Below, piece after piece: positions 8,142-16,580 of a stretch of DNA of 64,000 nt (within the stretch, counting starts at the first letter, position 1; each line of letters starts with the position of its first letter). This DNA is from Propionigenium maris DSM 9537 (GTDB lineage: Bacteria > Fusobacteriota > Fusobacteriia > Fusobacteriales > Fusobacteriaceae). The notes below the pieces were generated by a model, which saw only the letters and a program-made list of their open reading frames with translations, did no database searches and was not told where the DNA came from. The DNA lies in the NCBI RefSeq assembly GCF_027925155.1, contig NZ_BSDY01000002.1, forward strand, positions 62,001 through 126,000, read 5' to 3'. Both the position numbers and the translations under genes were made by a program.

Positions 8142-8720
8142 ATGAAAGCTTATCTTTATGACAGGTTAATGAGTACCATTGAGAGAAGAAAACTCCACCA
8201 GGTGAGGAAGCTCCTTCTGAGCAGTATCGGGGGAAGGGTTGTAGAGTTTGGAGCGGGGACTGGGGTAAACTTTGCCCTCTATTCTGAGGAGGCAGAGGTC
8301 ACAGCAATAGAACCCGACAATACTCTCAGAGAGGAAGCCCTAAAAAAGATCGGGGAAAGAAGGATCAGCCTGATCGATGCCTCAGCAGAGGAGCTTCCCT
8401 TTGAGGATGATACCTTCGATCATGTGGTTATCACCCTGGCTCTCTGCACCATCCCAGATCCGTCAAGGGCCATTGGAGAGGCAAAAAGGGTATGCAGGAG
8501 AGGAGGTACCCTTCTTATCCTAGAGCATATAAGGAATGAGAATAAACTACTTGCCCTCCTTCAGGATATCCTGACTCCCCCATGGAAGATATTTGCCATA
8601 GGATGCCACCTCAACAGGGATACCCTCTCTCTCATAGAGGAAAACAGCTTTGAGAGGATCTCCCTCAACTACTTCTTTGGAAGAAACTTTGTTTGGGGAA
8701 GCTATAGAAATATCAAGTAG
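8142..8720 (+). CDS. Class I SAM-dependent methyltransferase
   Basis: The product is a small (about 192 aa) Methyltransf_11/UbiE-type enzyme. Motif I, V-E-F-G-A-G-T-G, is near residue 34. The acidic motif II (A-I-E-P-D-N) and the post-I region D-A-S-A-E-E-L-P-F are in place, as is the L-E-H-I-R block typical of UbiE-like and phospholipid N-methyltransferases. The substrate is unknown. An in-frame ATG lies at 8,124, but an AAAGGATGG element sits eight bases before the ATG at 8,142, so I prefer the latter. It is monocistronic, with a strong terminator about 130 bases downstream. Confidence 0.85.
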   Translation: MKAYLYDRLMSTIERRKLHQVRKLLLSSIGGRVVEFGAGTGVNFALYSEEAEVTAIEPDNTLREEALKKIGERRISLIDASAEELPFEDDTFDHVVITLALCTIPDPSRAIGEAKRVCRRGGTLLILEHIRNENKLLALLQDILTPPWKIFAIGCHLNRDTLSLIEENSFERISLNYFFGRNFVWGSYRNIK

Positions 8721-8847
8721 CTACTATGAGCTATTAAAGTAAGGGAGCTCTTGGAGCTTTTTATCATCACTTACTTATAGAAGATGTTCATTTCTTGTCT
8801 CATGAAAAGTAGGCATTTTTAGTTGCTAGACTTTCTTAAGTAACCCA

Positions 8848-8877
8848 AAAAACTCCGGCAGTTGCCGGAGTTTTTTA
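8848..8877 (+). terminator. Rho-independent terminator
   Basis: AAAAAACTCCGGC and GCCGGAGTTTTTT form a perfect hairpin. A second, weaker one (GAAGC / GCTTC plus a T run) follows at 8,945-8,970. Confidence 0.8.
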
Positions 8878-9011
8878 GTGTGGAAGATCTAGAAGTATTG
8901 AGTTACCGCCCCTGACAAAAGATGGAGGTCTGAAGTTAGAAAGGAGGAAGCCTCATGCTTCTTTTTATTGTTAAGGAAAACATGAATTTTTAAAAGTTTT
9001 ACATGAAATAA

Positions 9012-9060
9012 TTAGTGTTCCAATTGATTATCAGGATGCAACGTCACGTTGCTTTTTATC
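9012..9060. repeat. Short dispersed repeat, copy B
   Basis: GTGTTCCAATTGATTAT followed by GATGCAACGTCACGTTGC matches the stretch at 4,218-4,265 in order and spacing. The right part forms the small palindrome GCAACGTCACGTTGC. Confidence 0.5.
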
Positions 9061-9108
9061 ATCCTTCACCAGTTATAATTATCCCTCTACAAAACTCCAG
9101 ATCCAAAG

Positions 9109-9157
9109 TAGTTGCAATTGAAACTAAAAAATGTTAAAATAGTTGCAATTGAAACTA
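9109..9157 (+). promoter_or_regulatory. MarR-repressed promoter with two identical operators
   Basis: The 18-bp near-palindrome TAGTTGCAATTGAAACTA occurs at 9,109-9,126 and again, identically, at 9,140-9,157. A promoter fits between them: TTGCAA (9,112-9,117), 17 bases, TAAAAT (9,135-9,140). One operator therefore covers the -35 and the other the start region. The operon's own last gene encodes a MarR protein, so autorepression relieved by a toxic ligand is the likely scheme. Confidence 0.72.
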
Positions 9158-9182
9158 TTTTAGATTTTTTTAGGAGGTACCC

Positions 9183-10253
9183 ATGATTAAGCACTTAAGG
9201 GATCTGAAGATCACCTATTATATATTGCTTCTACTATTTATCTTAACCTTTATAATTTCAGCACTTCTGGCATACTACACCCCCTACTCTGGAAGGGGAT
9301 TTGTGGAGTATAGGCTTCACCCCATCTACAGTAAGATGGGTGGGGAGATAGAGGAGATCTATATCGAAGACGGCCAGGAGGTAGAGGAGGGAACACCCCT
9401 CTTTAAGCTGGACAATACCAAGCTTCAGCTGGATATAGAGGAGCTGAGATACAAGTACAGGGATGAGGAAAACCGTTTATCCGCCCTGGACTATAGGATT
9501 CTCGAAGCCAGGAAAGAGGTTCTCAAAACCAGAGAGAAGCTTGAAAAAGCAAGGGTCAACTTCCTGAGATACAGGGAGCTCTATATAGATGACTTGGTTG
9601 CCAAGGCTGAGTATGAAGAGTATGAACTGGCATACGACACAGCCAAGAGGGAGCTGGAGATAGCAGAGCTCTCAGTAGATTCCCTCAGGAAGGAGAGGGG
9701 TAAAACCTCCACGGAAAACGAGGTCTTAAAGTCCCTGGAAGCCAGGATAAAAAAGACGGAAAAGGATCTGAGGGATACAGTGGTAAGAGCCCCTGCCATG
9801 GGAGAGATCTCCATCCACCAGCTCTATAGGGGACAGATAGTCAATGGCAGCAAGAGCTATGGCTATGTATACAATAGGAAGGATATGAATATCTATGTGG
9901 ATTATATGGAGAAGAGTCTCATCAACCTAAGGAACGGTCAGAAGACCCTTGTGGTTTTTGATTCTATACCTGGAAAGATCTTTAAGGGTCACGTGATTAA
10001 GACCACCAACCACCTAAAATCCGGATACACCTCCCCAGAAAGCCTTCAGGAGATAAAGGAGGATACCAGATGGATCAGAACCACTGGAAGGGGAAGGGTG
10101 AGGATTGTTGTGGATGATCTTCTCCCGGCAGAGGCGAATATAAGCTCGGGATCAAAGGTAGCAGTGGGAGTAGTAGATGATAAACACTGGATACTCTCAG
10201 GTATCAACCACCTGTGGATGAAGCTAGTCTCTGCTTCCAACTACATCTATTAG
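9183..10253 (+). CDS. HlyD/EmrA-family efflux periplasmic adaptor
   Basis: This is a 356-residue membrane fusion protein. One N-terminal transmembrane helix (about residues 10-32) is followed by a lipoyl/biotinyl half-motif (I-Y-I-E-D-G-Q-E-V-E-E-G-T-P-L-F-K-L-D), a long coiled-coil hairpin (about residues 75-195), the second lipoyl half (V-R-A-P-A-M-G-E-I) and a beta-barrel region. It bridges the inner membrane and periplasm, implying a double-membraned cell. A GGAGG precedes the ATG. It is the first gene of an operon with a FUSC-type membrane protein and a marR gene. The order and the twin operators point to inducible efflux of a small aromatic or toxic compound. Confidence 0.9.
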   Translation: MIKHLRDLKITYYILLLLFILTFIISALLAYYTPYSGRGFVEYRLHPIYSKMGGEIEEIYIEDGQEVEEGTPLFKLDNTKLQLDIEELRYKYRDEENRLSALDYRILEARKEVLKTREKLEKARVNFLRYRELYIDDLVAKAEYEEYELAYDTAKRELEIAELSVDSLRKERGKTSTENEVLKSLEARIKKTEKDLRDTVVRAPAMGEISIHQLYRGQIVNGSKSYGYVYNRKDMNIYVDYMEKSLINLRNGQKTLVVFDSIPGKIFKGHVIKTTNHLKSGYTSPESLQEIKEDTRWIRTTGRGRVRIVVDDLLPAEANISSGSKVAVGVVDDKHWILSGINHLWMKLVSASNYIY

Positions 10254-10262
10254 GAGGTAGCT

Positions 10263-11255
10263 ATGAGAGAAGAGAAGGAATTAAAAAATCTTTTTAATCG
10301 AATATTATTTACAAGTGTTTTTGGGTTGATGGTAGCACTCCTCTCCCACTTTAGGAACCCCTTTTTTATATCCTTCTTCTCTGTTTCCATAACCCTGGCA
10401 ATGAAGAGGTATGAGGTAAGGTTATTACTGGAGAAGATAGGTGCCATATGCATCGGCCTTCTTTTGGGAGTTGTGGCCACCGAGTTATTTATACCCTTTC
10501 CCCACCTGGAAAGCCTCTTGGTATATATAATCTTTGTGACTACCCTTAAGCTATTTGCCCACGACTATAAATCAAACACCGTTTTTATATCTAATTTTAG
10601 TTTTATGTATGCTTCTATATTTGGTAGCTATTTGGAAGCGACCTTTGATGAAGAAGCATTACAGTATCTCTGGGAGATGCTCTGGGTAGTTATCATAGTT
10701 ACTATTACATTTAAGTTATTTCCAAGTAATATGAACATGGAGGAGGTTAAACCCCTGAAAGAATCCAGGGTTCAAAATTGGAAGGTGTACTTTTTTTCAC
10801 TGATTCTTTCCCTTGTTTGGGTCTTTTCTATGTACTTTGAATTCAGGTTCGCTTTTTTTGCTTATGTAGTCCTAATTTCAATTTTTATAGGCTTTGATAC
10901 TAAGACTATGGGATTTAAGGCTGTAGAGAATATAAAAACCCACTTTAAGGCCTGCTCTATCACCGCCATCTTCAGCCTTCTCCTCTATGGGATGGTTCAA
11001 AATGTTCTCCTGATGTCCCTTGGGTTACTATTGGTATTTATCCCCATTGTTCGTAATGCTGTGTACCCTAAAGATCCAAAAAAAATATACAGTAACTTTT
11101 CCTTAATTTCTGGGTTGATAGTTCCATTCACTCTCTATATCAATTTAGATGGGGCAGCAGTATACAAGTGCCTTTTAAGATCTAATATGATAACCCTAAG
11201 TATGCTGTTAATACTTTTTATTTTAAAGATTTTGCCTTATAATAAGTTATCTTAA
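10263..11255 (+). CDS. FUSC/DUF2955-type inner-membrane efflux component
   Basis: The 330-residue protein has two sets of about five hydrophobic segments separated by a polar linker near residues 160-175, the two-fold layout of FUSC/aromatic acid exporter proteins, in a compact form (DUF2955-like). It is expected to work with the HlyD adaptor encoded ten bases upstream. A GGAGG precedes the ATG. No ATP-binding motif is present, so transport would be driven by an ion gradient. The family assignment rests on topology and neighbours rather than a strong motif. Confidence 0.75.
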   Translation: MREEKELKNLFNRILFTSVFGLMVALLSHFRNPFFISFFSVSITLAMKRYEVRLLLEKIGAICIGLLLGVVATELFIPFPHLESLLVYIIFVTTLKLFAHDYKSNTVFISNFSFMYASIFGSYLEATFDEEALQYLWEMLWVVIIVTITFKLFPSNMNMEEVKPLKESRVQNWKVYFFSLILSLVWVFSMYFEFRFAFFAYVVLISIFIGFDTKTMGFKAVENIKTHFKACSITAIFSLLLYGMVQNVLLMSLGLLLVFIPIVRNAVYPKDPKKIYSNFSLISGLIVPFTLYINLDGAAVYKCLLRSNMITLSMLLILFILKILPYNKLS

Positions 11256-11282
11256 TTATAATTTAATGAAAGGACGGTTACC

Positions 11283-11714
11283 TTGAAAGAAAAAGAACTA
11301 ATTCAGACTGTTGCAATTATCTATAGATACCAGATAATGATTTTAAACCAGAGACTTTCAAAGTATCAGATGACTACGGGACTGGCTCCCTTCCTCCTCT
11401 CCATAGATACCAATCCTGGTACCTCCCTCATCTCCCTGAGCAGGGAGCTCTTTATAGACAAAGCTACAACTACCAAAGCTGTTACAAAACTCATAGACGG
11501 GGGATTTATAGAGAAGATGGCAGACCCCGCCGACAGAAGAGCCTTTAAGCTCTACATTACTCCCAAGGGAAAGGATATCTGCAGGGAGGTCAGGGTGGAG
11601 GCCTCCATCTTCAGAGAAGAGATCTTAGAGGGCTGCTCTCAGGAGGATTACAAAGCTACCCTCAAGGTTTTAGGTCAGGTTTTTGAAAATATGAGGAAAA
11701 TATCCTCCCACTAG
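11283..11714 (+). CDS. MarR-family repressor of the efflux operon
   Basis: This is a 143-residue winged-helix protein. The recognition region is near residues 50-75 (L-F-I-D-K-A-T-T-T-K-A-V), followed by the wing D-P-A-D-R-R-A-F, which is close to the D-x-R-D-x-R signature of MarR. The start is TTG at 11,283 behind AAAGGACGG. It is the third gene of the HlyD-FUSC-marR operon. It probably binds the paired TAGTTGCAATTGAAACTA sites in the operon promoter and releases them on binding the exported compound. Confidence 0.88.
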   Translation: MKEKELIQTVAIIYRYQIMILNQRLSKYQMTTGLAPFLLSIDTNPGTSLISLSRELFIDKATTTKAVTKLIDGGFIEKMADPADRRAFKLYITPKGKDICREVRVEASIFREEILEGCSQEDYKATLKVLGQVFENMRKISSH

Positions 11715-11812
11715 TGGATGCTGCCATTTAAAAGGTGATGCAGATCTACCTTGAAGGAAAGCTCTCCCTATTGCTGTATAAGAGGGTGAATAAATAAGGA
11801 GAGTGATGGATC

Positions 11813-12223
11813 ATGAAAAAGATATTTTTTATAGCATTAATCCTGATACTGGGATCTCCCGTCCTTGCTGATAATGGAGTGGAGAATAAGCGGGAGGTCT
11901 ACGGACTTTATGATATCTACTGGCAGACCAACAGTGCTAAAGCCAGCGGGATCGACATAGATGAGGAGCAGCTGGAAAGGGCCACAGAGATCATAAATGA
12001 GTGGTTTTATCTCATGAAGAAACTGGAGCACAAGAAGCTGGGCTATATAATCGAGATCGACAGACTCATGGCCAGGGATAATAAGACCAGAGACTATGAG
12101 GGAATCAGAAAGTATATCGACAGGATCAAAGAGATTGAAGGGGAAGAGGACATGCTTACAGACCGCTACCAGAAGAGGCTGAAAAAAGAGGTGGATCTGG
12201 AAAAGATTCAGAGTGTATATTAA
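11813..12223 (+). CDS. Small exported alpha-helical protein
   Basis: The 136-residue protein has a clear signal peptide (cleavage expected near L-A-D, residue 20). The mature part is highly charged and helical; the last 60 residues (E-I-D-R-L-M-A-R-D ... K-E-V-D-L-E-K) look like a coiled coil. A GGAGAG precedes the ATG. It follows the efflux operon by 98 bases and may be separately transcribed. It resembles periplasmic helical proteins of unknown function common in Fusobacteriota, such as adhesion- or OmpH-like small proteins, but no family is recognisable. Confidence 0.7.
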   Translation: MKKIFFIALILILGSPVLADNGVENKREVYGLYDIYWQTNSAKASGIDIDEEQLERATEIINEWFYLMKKLEHKKLGYIIEIDRLMARDNKTRDYEGIRKYIDRIKEIEGEEDMLTDRYQKRLKKEVDLEKIQSVY

Positions 12224-12337
12224 TAAAAAACTTTTTTGCCACGCCAAATGGCATCAGCTTTTTTTATGAAATAGACTATACTATCTTCAGGTAGGGAGTA
12301 GCATCCCGACTAAAAACTTTTTCATAATTATCTCTTA

Positions 12338-12382
12338 AAAGGGCAGCCATTCTCCCAAAGATTTAGGCTGCCTTTTTTATTG
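12338..12382 (+). terminator. Rho-independent terminator
   Basis: GGCAGCC ... GGCTGCC is followed by TTTTTTATT. A weaker hairpin (TGCCA / TGGCA plus a T run) lies directly after the preceding gene at 12,232-12,267. Confidence 0.7.
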
Positions 12383-12452
12383 TTCTTTTTAGATAAATGT
12401 TATATCATATCTATTGGTACAGCGTATTTTTTAAGGGGAGCGACGATGAAAG

Positions 12453-12926
12453 ATGAAGACAGAAGTGTATTTTTACATAAGGGATAGAAAGGGAAGTTCA
12501 TATCTATGTGATTTTTTCATAGAACATGAAACCTCCTATGAGGTCAAGGAGGCGAACTGGCATCACATTAAAAGAATTATAGAAAAAAAATATACAAGAG
12601 ATAGAATTCTTGAGATCTACAATGAGGAGCAGGAGGACTACTCCCTCCATATTAAACCCAAGGATATAGAGGAGGTTTCTCCAGTTTATAGAATGGGGAC
12701 TACACCGTGGATAGAGGGAATCTATTTTTCAGAGAGGTTTCCTGAAAAGGAGTATTTAGAAGGAAGGGCCAGAAAGATCCACTACAGCAATGACTTTATC
12801 TGCTTTCAGGTAGAGTGCCTGGATAACGATGTGGATAACTCCAAAAAGTTCTGGACAAACCTTTATTCCGACGGGGAGGGGGACACCTTTGAACCCTTTG
12901 AGAAGATAAATATTCTCAGGTGGTAG
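12453..12926 (+). CDS. Hypothetical protein, 157 aa
   Basis: This is a soluble, charged protein without signal peptide, membrane segment or recognisable motif. It is rich in Glu, Lys, Tyr and Trp, with a mixed alpha/beta appearance. The start at 12,453 follows AGGGGAG with rather long spacing; an out-of-frame ATG seven bases earlier could compete. It is a single gene ending at a large bidirectional hairpin. Function unknown. Confidence 0.65.
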   Translation: MKTEVYFYIRDRKGSSYLCDFFIEHETSYEVKEANWHHIKRIIEKKYTRDRILEIYNEEQEDYSLHIKPKDIEEVSPVYRMGTTPWIEGIYFSERFPEKEYLEGRARKIHYSNDFICFQVECLDNDVDNSKKFWTNLYSDGEGDTFEPFEKINILRW

Positions 12927-12944
12927 CTTTAAATTTTATCTTTA

Positions 12945-12990
12945 ACTTAATAGGAGGGAAGATCTAAGGATCTTCCCTCCTATTTTATCT
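12945..12990. terminator. Bidirectional terminator
   Basis: Perfect 14-bp arms, TAGGAGGGAAGATC / GATCTTCCCTCCTA, flank a 4-nt loop between convergent genes, with T/A runs on both sides. Confidence 0.8.
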
Positions 12991-12994
12991 CTAT

Positions 12995-13645
12995 CTACTC
13001 TTCCAGGAGATAGGTTACATCCCCCTCTACCCTGGAGGCTGGATAACCTCCCTCCAGAACCTTACTTAGGATATCCTCCTTCTTTCTGGTAAGAAGAAAA
13101 ACCTTTCTTCTGCACCGGTTTATCGTATCTATCCCAAGGCTTATCCTGCTGTATCTGTGGTAATCGCTTTCCACCGAGGGGACCACCCTTCCAAGAAGGT
13201 CTATATTGTCTGGAAAGAGGGAGGCTGTGTGACCATCCTCTCCCATCCCAAGAAATATGAGATCAAATCCCCTTCCCTGTTTATGAAAAAACTTTTCCAC
13301 CTCAAACTCATACTCCTTCTTACTCTTCTCCAGACTCTCAAAGTGCTTTACATACCTTATATTTCCACTGGGAATCTCTATTTTGCTGAGAAGGGTTCTC
13401 CAGAGGTTTCCATAGTTGCTCTCTGGGTCCTCTGGAGGAAGATACCTCTCATCCACCATGAATATATGTACCCTCCTCCAATCTATATCTGCCTTGGCCA
13501 GGAGCTTGAAGAGAGGCTTTGGAGTACTCCCCCCAGAGATAGCTACGGAAAACGCCCCCCTCTCCTCTATACTTCTCCTGTACTCCTCCAAAAATATCTC
13601 CAGAGCCCTTTCATAGAACTTCCTGTGCCCTATCCTCTCTATCAT
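12995..13645 (-). CDS. pgl: 6-phosphogluconolactonase
   Basis: This 216-residue enzyme hydrolyses 6-phosphogluconolactone. It carries the DevB/Pgl motifs A-I-S-G-G-S-T-P near residue 40, the D-E-R-Y-L-P-P block near residue 85 and G-M-G-E-D-G-H-T-A-S-L-F-P near residue 135. It is slightly shorter than most homologues but complete. The start codon abuts the stop codon of zwf, so translation is coupled. It is the last gene of the gnd-zwf-pgl operon and completes the oxidative pentose phosphate branch. Confidence 0.93.
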   Translation of the reverse strand: MIERIGHRKFYERALEIFLEEYRRSIEERGAFSVAISGGSTPKPLFKLLAKADIDWRRVHIFMVDERYLPPEDPESNYGNLWRTLLSKIEIPSGNIRYVKHFESLEKSKKEYEFEVEKFFHKQGRGFDLIFLGMGEDGHTASLFPDNIDLLGRVVPSVESDYHRYSRISLGIDTINRCRRKVFLLTRKKEDILSKVLEGGYPASRVEGDVTYLLEE

Positions 13646-15166
13646 CTATACTTCCTCCATATCTATACAGTTATCGCTTATCCTCCAGCACCTTCCATCC
13701 CTGAAGAGAAGATCCTGAGCCTCTTCCGGTCCCCAGCTGCCGCTCTCATAGTTTGGAAGGGAGGTTGTGTCTACCTTCTCAAAGTATCTGTTGATAGGAT
13801 CTGCAACCTCCCACATAGCCTCTATCCCGTCCTGCCTTGCAAAGAGGGTGAGATCCCCCCTCAGGCAGTCCAGTATAAGCCTCTCATAGGCATCCAGGTT
13901 ATCATAGGTCCCCAGCTGCTTATAGTTAAACTCCATCTCCACTGGATGGGGATAGTTTTCACTCCCCGGATACTTGGAGTTCAGCCTGAAGGATATCCTC
14001 TCCTCTGGCTGTATGGAGATAAGAAGGCCATTGGGAACTATCTCATTGCACTCATCCCCAAATAACTTCAGAGGGGGCTGCTTAAACTGGATGTAGATCT
14101 CAGTCACCTTCTCCCTGAGACGCTTTCCGGCCCTGATATAGAATGGTACCCCCGCCCACCTCCAGTTATCCACAAAAAACTTACCTGCCATAAAGGTGGG
14201 TGTATTGGAATCCTCCTCTACATCCCTCTCCTCCCTATAGGCCAAAATCTCATCTCCCTCTCCATACTGTCCCTTTACCAGGTTTTCTCCCAGGTCCTTC
14301 TCGTTCATGGACCTTATAGACTTAAATATCTTCAGTTTCTCATCCCTTATCATATCCGCATGAAAATCAGCAGGAGGCTCCATGGCCACCAGAGCCAGGA
14401 GCTGCATAACATGGTTTTGAACTATGTCCCTTACTACCCCTGCCCCCTCATAGAACTTCCCCCTATGCTCTATCCCGATACTCTCAGCTGCAGTTATCTG
14501 CACGTGATCGATAAAGTTTCGGTTCCACAGGGGTTCAAATATACTGTTTCCAAACCTAAAGAAGAGGATATTCTGCACAGTTTCCTTTCCCAGATAGTGG
14601 TCGATCCTGTAGATCTCCTCCTCCCTGAATACCTTCAAAACAACCTCATTGAGCCTTCCTGCGCTCTCCCTGTCCACCCCAAAGGGTTTTTCCATTACCA
14701 CCTTCCTGGGGTAACCACTCTCCCTGAGGAAGTCCTGCCCCAGATTTTTAATCACCGTTTCAGCAAAAACCGGAGGTATAGCCAGATAGTAGACCAGCTG
14801 CACATCCTCTTTTGAAAGATCCCTATGGAGATCCAGTATCTCCCTATACCTACTTTCCTCATGAAACTCTCCTGATATGTAGTGAAACCTTCCTGTAAAT
14901 TCCTCCAGGTCTCCCCTCTCAACTCTTTTATAGTAGGTGTCAATGGAGGATCTCACTACCTCCCTGTACTCCTCAGTAGACATCCCAGGCATCCCATATG
15001 AGATAACGTTAAAACCCTCGTGAAGCCTCTTCAGAGAGTAGAGGTTGTAGAGGGAGGGGATAAGCTTTCTTTTGCTGAGATCTCCGCTCCCGCCAAATAT
15101 CACCAGGGTAAAGGGAGATTTGCCCTGGATGCTCCTGCTGAAGTCTATATCGCATACCCTCTTCAT
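13646..15166 (-). CDS. zwf: Glucose-6-phosphate 1-dehydrogenase
   Basis: The 506-residue enzyme oxidises glucose-6-phosphate with NADP or NAD. It has the N-terminal dinucleotide motif G-G-S-G-D-L-S-K-R-K-L near residue 25 and the active-site motif R-I-D-H-Y-L-G-K-E near residue 180. Full family length. The frame is open further upstream into gnd, but GGGGGGAG lies just before the ATG at 15,166, fixing the start. gnd ends one base before this ATG and pgl follows directly, so the three genes form one tightly coupled operon for NADPH and pentose supply. Confidence 0.94.
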   Translation of the reverse strand: MKRVCDIDFSRSIQGKSPFTLVIFGGSGDLSKRKLIPSLYNLYSLKRLHEGFNVISYGMPGMSTEEYREVVRSSIDTYYKRVERGDLEEFTGRFHYISGEFHEESRYREILDLHRDLSKEDVQLVYYLAIPPVFAETVIKNLGQDFLRESGYPRKVVMEKPFGVDRESAGRLNEVVLKVFREEEIYRIDHYLGKETVQNILFFRFGNSIFEPLWNRNFIDHVQITAAESIGIEHRGKFYEGAGVVRDIVQNHVMQLLALVAMEPPADFHADMIRDEKLKIFKSIRSMNEKDLGENLVKGQYGEGDEILAYREERDVEEDSNTPTFMAGKFFVDNWRWAGVPFYIRAGKRLREKVTEIYIQFKQPPLKLFGDECNEIVPNGLLISIQPEERISFRLNSKYPGSENYPHPVEMEFNYKQLGTYDNLDAYERLILDCLRGDLTLFARQDGIEAMWEVADPINRYFEKVDTTSLPNYESGSWGPEEAQDLLFRDGRCWRISDNCIDMEEV

Positions 15167-15167
15167 C

Positions 15168-16076
15168 CTACTCCCCCCTCTTCTTAAAACCATGCCCCCC
15201 AAACTCATTTCTAAGTCCTGCTATCACCTTATCTGTAAAGGTTTCCTCCCTACGGGATCTGAACCTCTGCAGCAGGGAGAGAGTTATAAGGGGAGCTGCC
15301 GCTCTCTGCTCTATCCCCTCGAGCACCGTCCACCTTCCCTCCCCTGAATCCTCTACATATCCCCTGATATCTGAAAGCTCCCCGTCCCTTGCAAACATCT
15401 TTTCACACAGCTCCAAGAGCCATGAATCTATTACGCTTCCACTCTGCCATACCTTGGATATCCTCTCCAGGTCCAGATCGAACTCCTCCTTGTTTTTCAG
15501 AAGTTCAAATCCCTCTCCATAGGCCTGCATGAGGGCATACTCTATTCCGTTGTGGACCATCTTTACGTAGTGCCCCGATCCCACAGGTCCCATGTGGGCA
15601 TATCCATCCTCTGCTCCCAAATCTCTGAGGATAGGTTCCACTATCTTATAGGCCCTGTGGGATCCCCCTACCATAAAACAGTATCCCTTTTCAAGGCCCC
15701 ATATTCCTCCACTGGTCCCTGCATCCACAAGTTCGTGGTCATACTCCTTTACCTCATCAGCCAGAATCACAGTATCCTTGTAGTAGGAGTTTCCCCCGTC
15801 CACTATAACCCTGTTCCCCTCAAGGCCCTTTGCCACCTTGGTTAGAGTATCAAAGGTTATATTGTCGGGAAGCATACTCCACACAACTTCCGCACCATGA
15901 TTGTTACACTTCTCTATGAAGTCCTCTATATCCCTTGCCCCATGAGCTCCCAGCTCCTCATACCTCTCCCTCAACTCCTGATTTAAATCAAAGACCACCA
16001 TCTCATGCCCCTTCTCAAGGAGCTTTCTGGTCATATTTCCTCCCATCTTTCCCAGTCCTATCATTGCTATCTTCAT
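15168..16076 (-). CDS. gnd: 6-phosphogluconate dehydrogenase, short (GntZ/YqeC-like) type
   Basis: The 302-residue protein has the N-terminal Rossmann motif G-L-G-K-M-G-G-N, the D-G-G-N-S-Y-Y-K-D block and the C-terminal helical domain with K-M-V-H-N-G-I-E-Y. It oxidatively decarboxylates 6-phosphogluconate to ribulose-5-phosphate. At 302 rather than about 470 residues it belongs to the short class, which is commonly NAD-preferring. It is the first gene of the gnd-zwf-pgl operon, a neat grouping of all three oxidative pentose phosphate steps. Confidence 0.92.
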   Translation of the reverse strand: MKIAMIGLGKMGGNMTRKLLEKGHEMVVFDLNQELRERYEELGAHGARDIEDFIEKCNNHGAEVVWSMLPDNITFDTLTKVAKGLEGNRVIVDGGNSYYKDTVILADEVKEYDHELVDAGTSGGIWGLEKGYCFMVGGSHRAYKIVEPILRDLGAEDGYAHMGPVGSGHYVKMVHNGIEYALMQAYGEGFELLKNKEEFDLDLERISKVWQSGSVIDSWLLELCEKMFARDGELSDIRGYVEDSGEGRWTVLEGIEQRAAAPLITLSLLQRFRSRREETFTDKVIAGLRNEFGGHGFKKRGE

Positions 16077-16153
16077 CTCGTTCCCCCTATCTGTCTATAT
16101 TCATTATCTACCTATCTATTTACTCTAACTCCCCCTGCTATCCTCTTACATAA

Positions 16154-16182
16154 GAAAAACTCCCCTTTCCAGGGGAGTCCTC
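16154..16182 (-). terminator. Terminator of the small unit 16,194-16,371
   Basis: On the minus strand CTCCCCT / AGGGGAG is followed by TTTTTC. It separates the small unit upstream from gnd. Confidence 0.65.
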
Positions 16183-16193
16183 AAAGTATCTCA

Positions 16194-16371
16194 TTATTTA
16201 ATTTTTTCATAGGATACTAGAGCTCCCATCTTCTTCCTATTAAAGATATCATCGGTAGATTGCATATCCTCAACAGATCTATCTCAGCCTCTCTATGAGC
16301 TCCTGCCTCTCCTTATCGGGCATATTCTTTATATCCTTGTATGTTATCTTCTTCATCTCACTCTTCTCCAT
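16194..16371 (-). pseudogene. Small ORF split by a one-base shift, not recognised
   Basis: On the minus strand an ORF starts at 16,371 (or at 16,356, preceded by GGAG) and reads M-K-K-I-T-Y-K-D-I-K-N-M up to L-I-E-R-L-R, then a TAG at 16,279. Skipping one base before the stop, the frame continues smoothly as D-R-S-V-E-D-M-Q-S-T-D-D-I-F through V-S-Y-E-K-I-K to TAA at 16,194. The composition stays coding-like throughout, so I read it as one protein of about 58 residues with a frameshift. It could also be two overlapping mini-ORFs. It has its own promoter-like elements and terminator. Confidence 0.4.
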
Positions 16372-16433
16372 CTTACCTTTAATTTATTGGGTTTTTAAAC
16401 CTTTCACCTTTAAACTACTTCTAAAAGTAGATC

Positions 16434-16460
16434 ATTGTATCACATTGACGTGTAGTCAAT
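16434..16460 (-). promoter_or_regulatory. Palindromic operator and -10 element for the small ORF
   Basis: ATTGACGTGTAGTCAAT (16,444-16,460) is a perfect 6-bp inverted repeat with a 5-base spacer, overlapping a TTGAC element. On the minus strand TACAAT (16,434-16,439) can serve as -10. The form is typical of MarR/TetR-type operators. Confidence 0.4.
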
Positions 16461-16524
16461 TAAACCAGGTAATCCGATATCTTCTTTAGTTTTGAAATCT
16501 CTAATGAATTCTAAGGTTTATAAT

Positions 16525-16556
16525 AAAAACCCCCTCATAAATTGAGGGGGTTTTAG
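16525..16556 (-). terminator. Terminator of the small secreted protein operon
   Basis: AAAACCCCCTCA and TGAGGGGGTTTT flank a short loop, with A/T runs on both sides. Confidence 0.8.
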
Positions 16557-16580
16557 CGAAAGTTATATTAAGGGATCTAC

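Noticed and set aside
13157..14065. 302-codon plus-strand frame opposite pgl/zwf
   Set aside because: The frame spans two real genes on the other strand and has no coding signature of its own.
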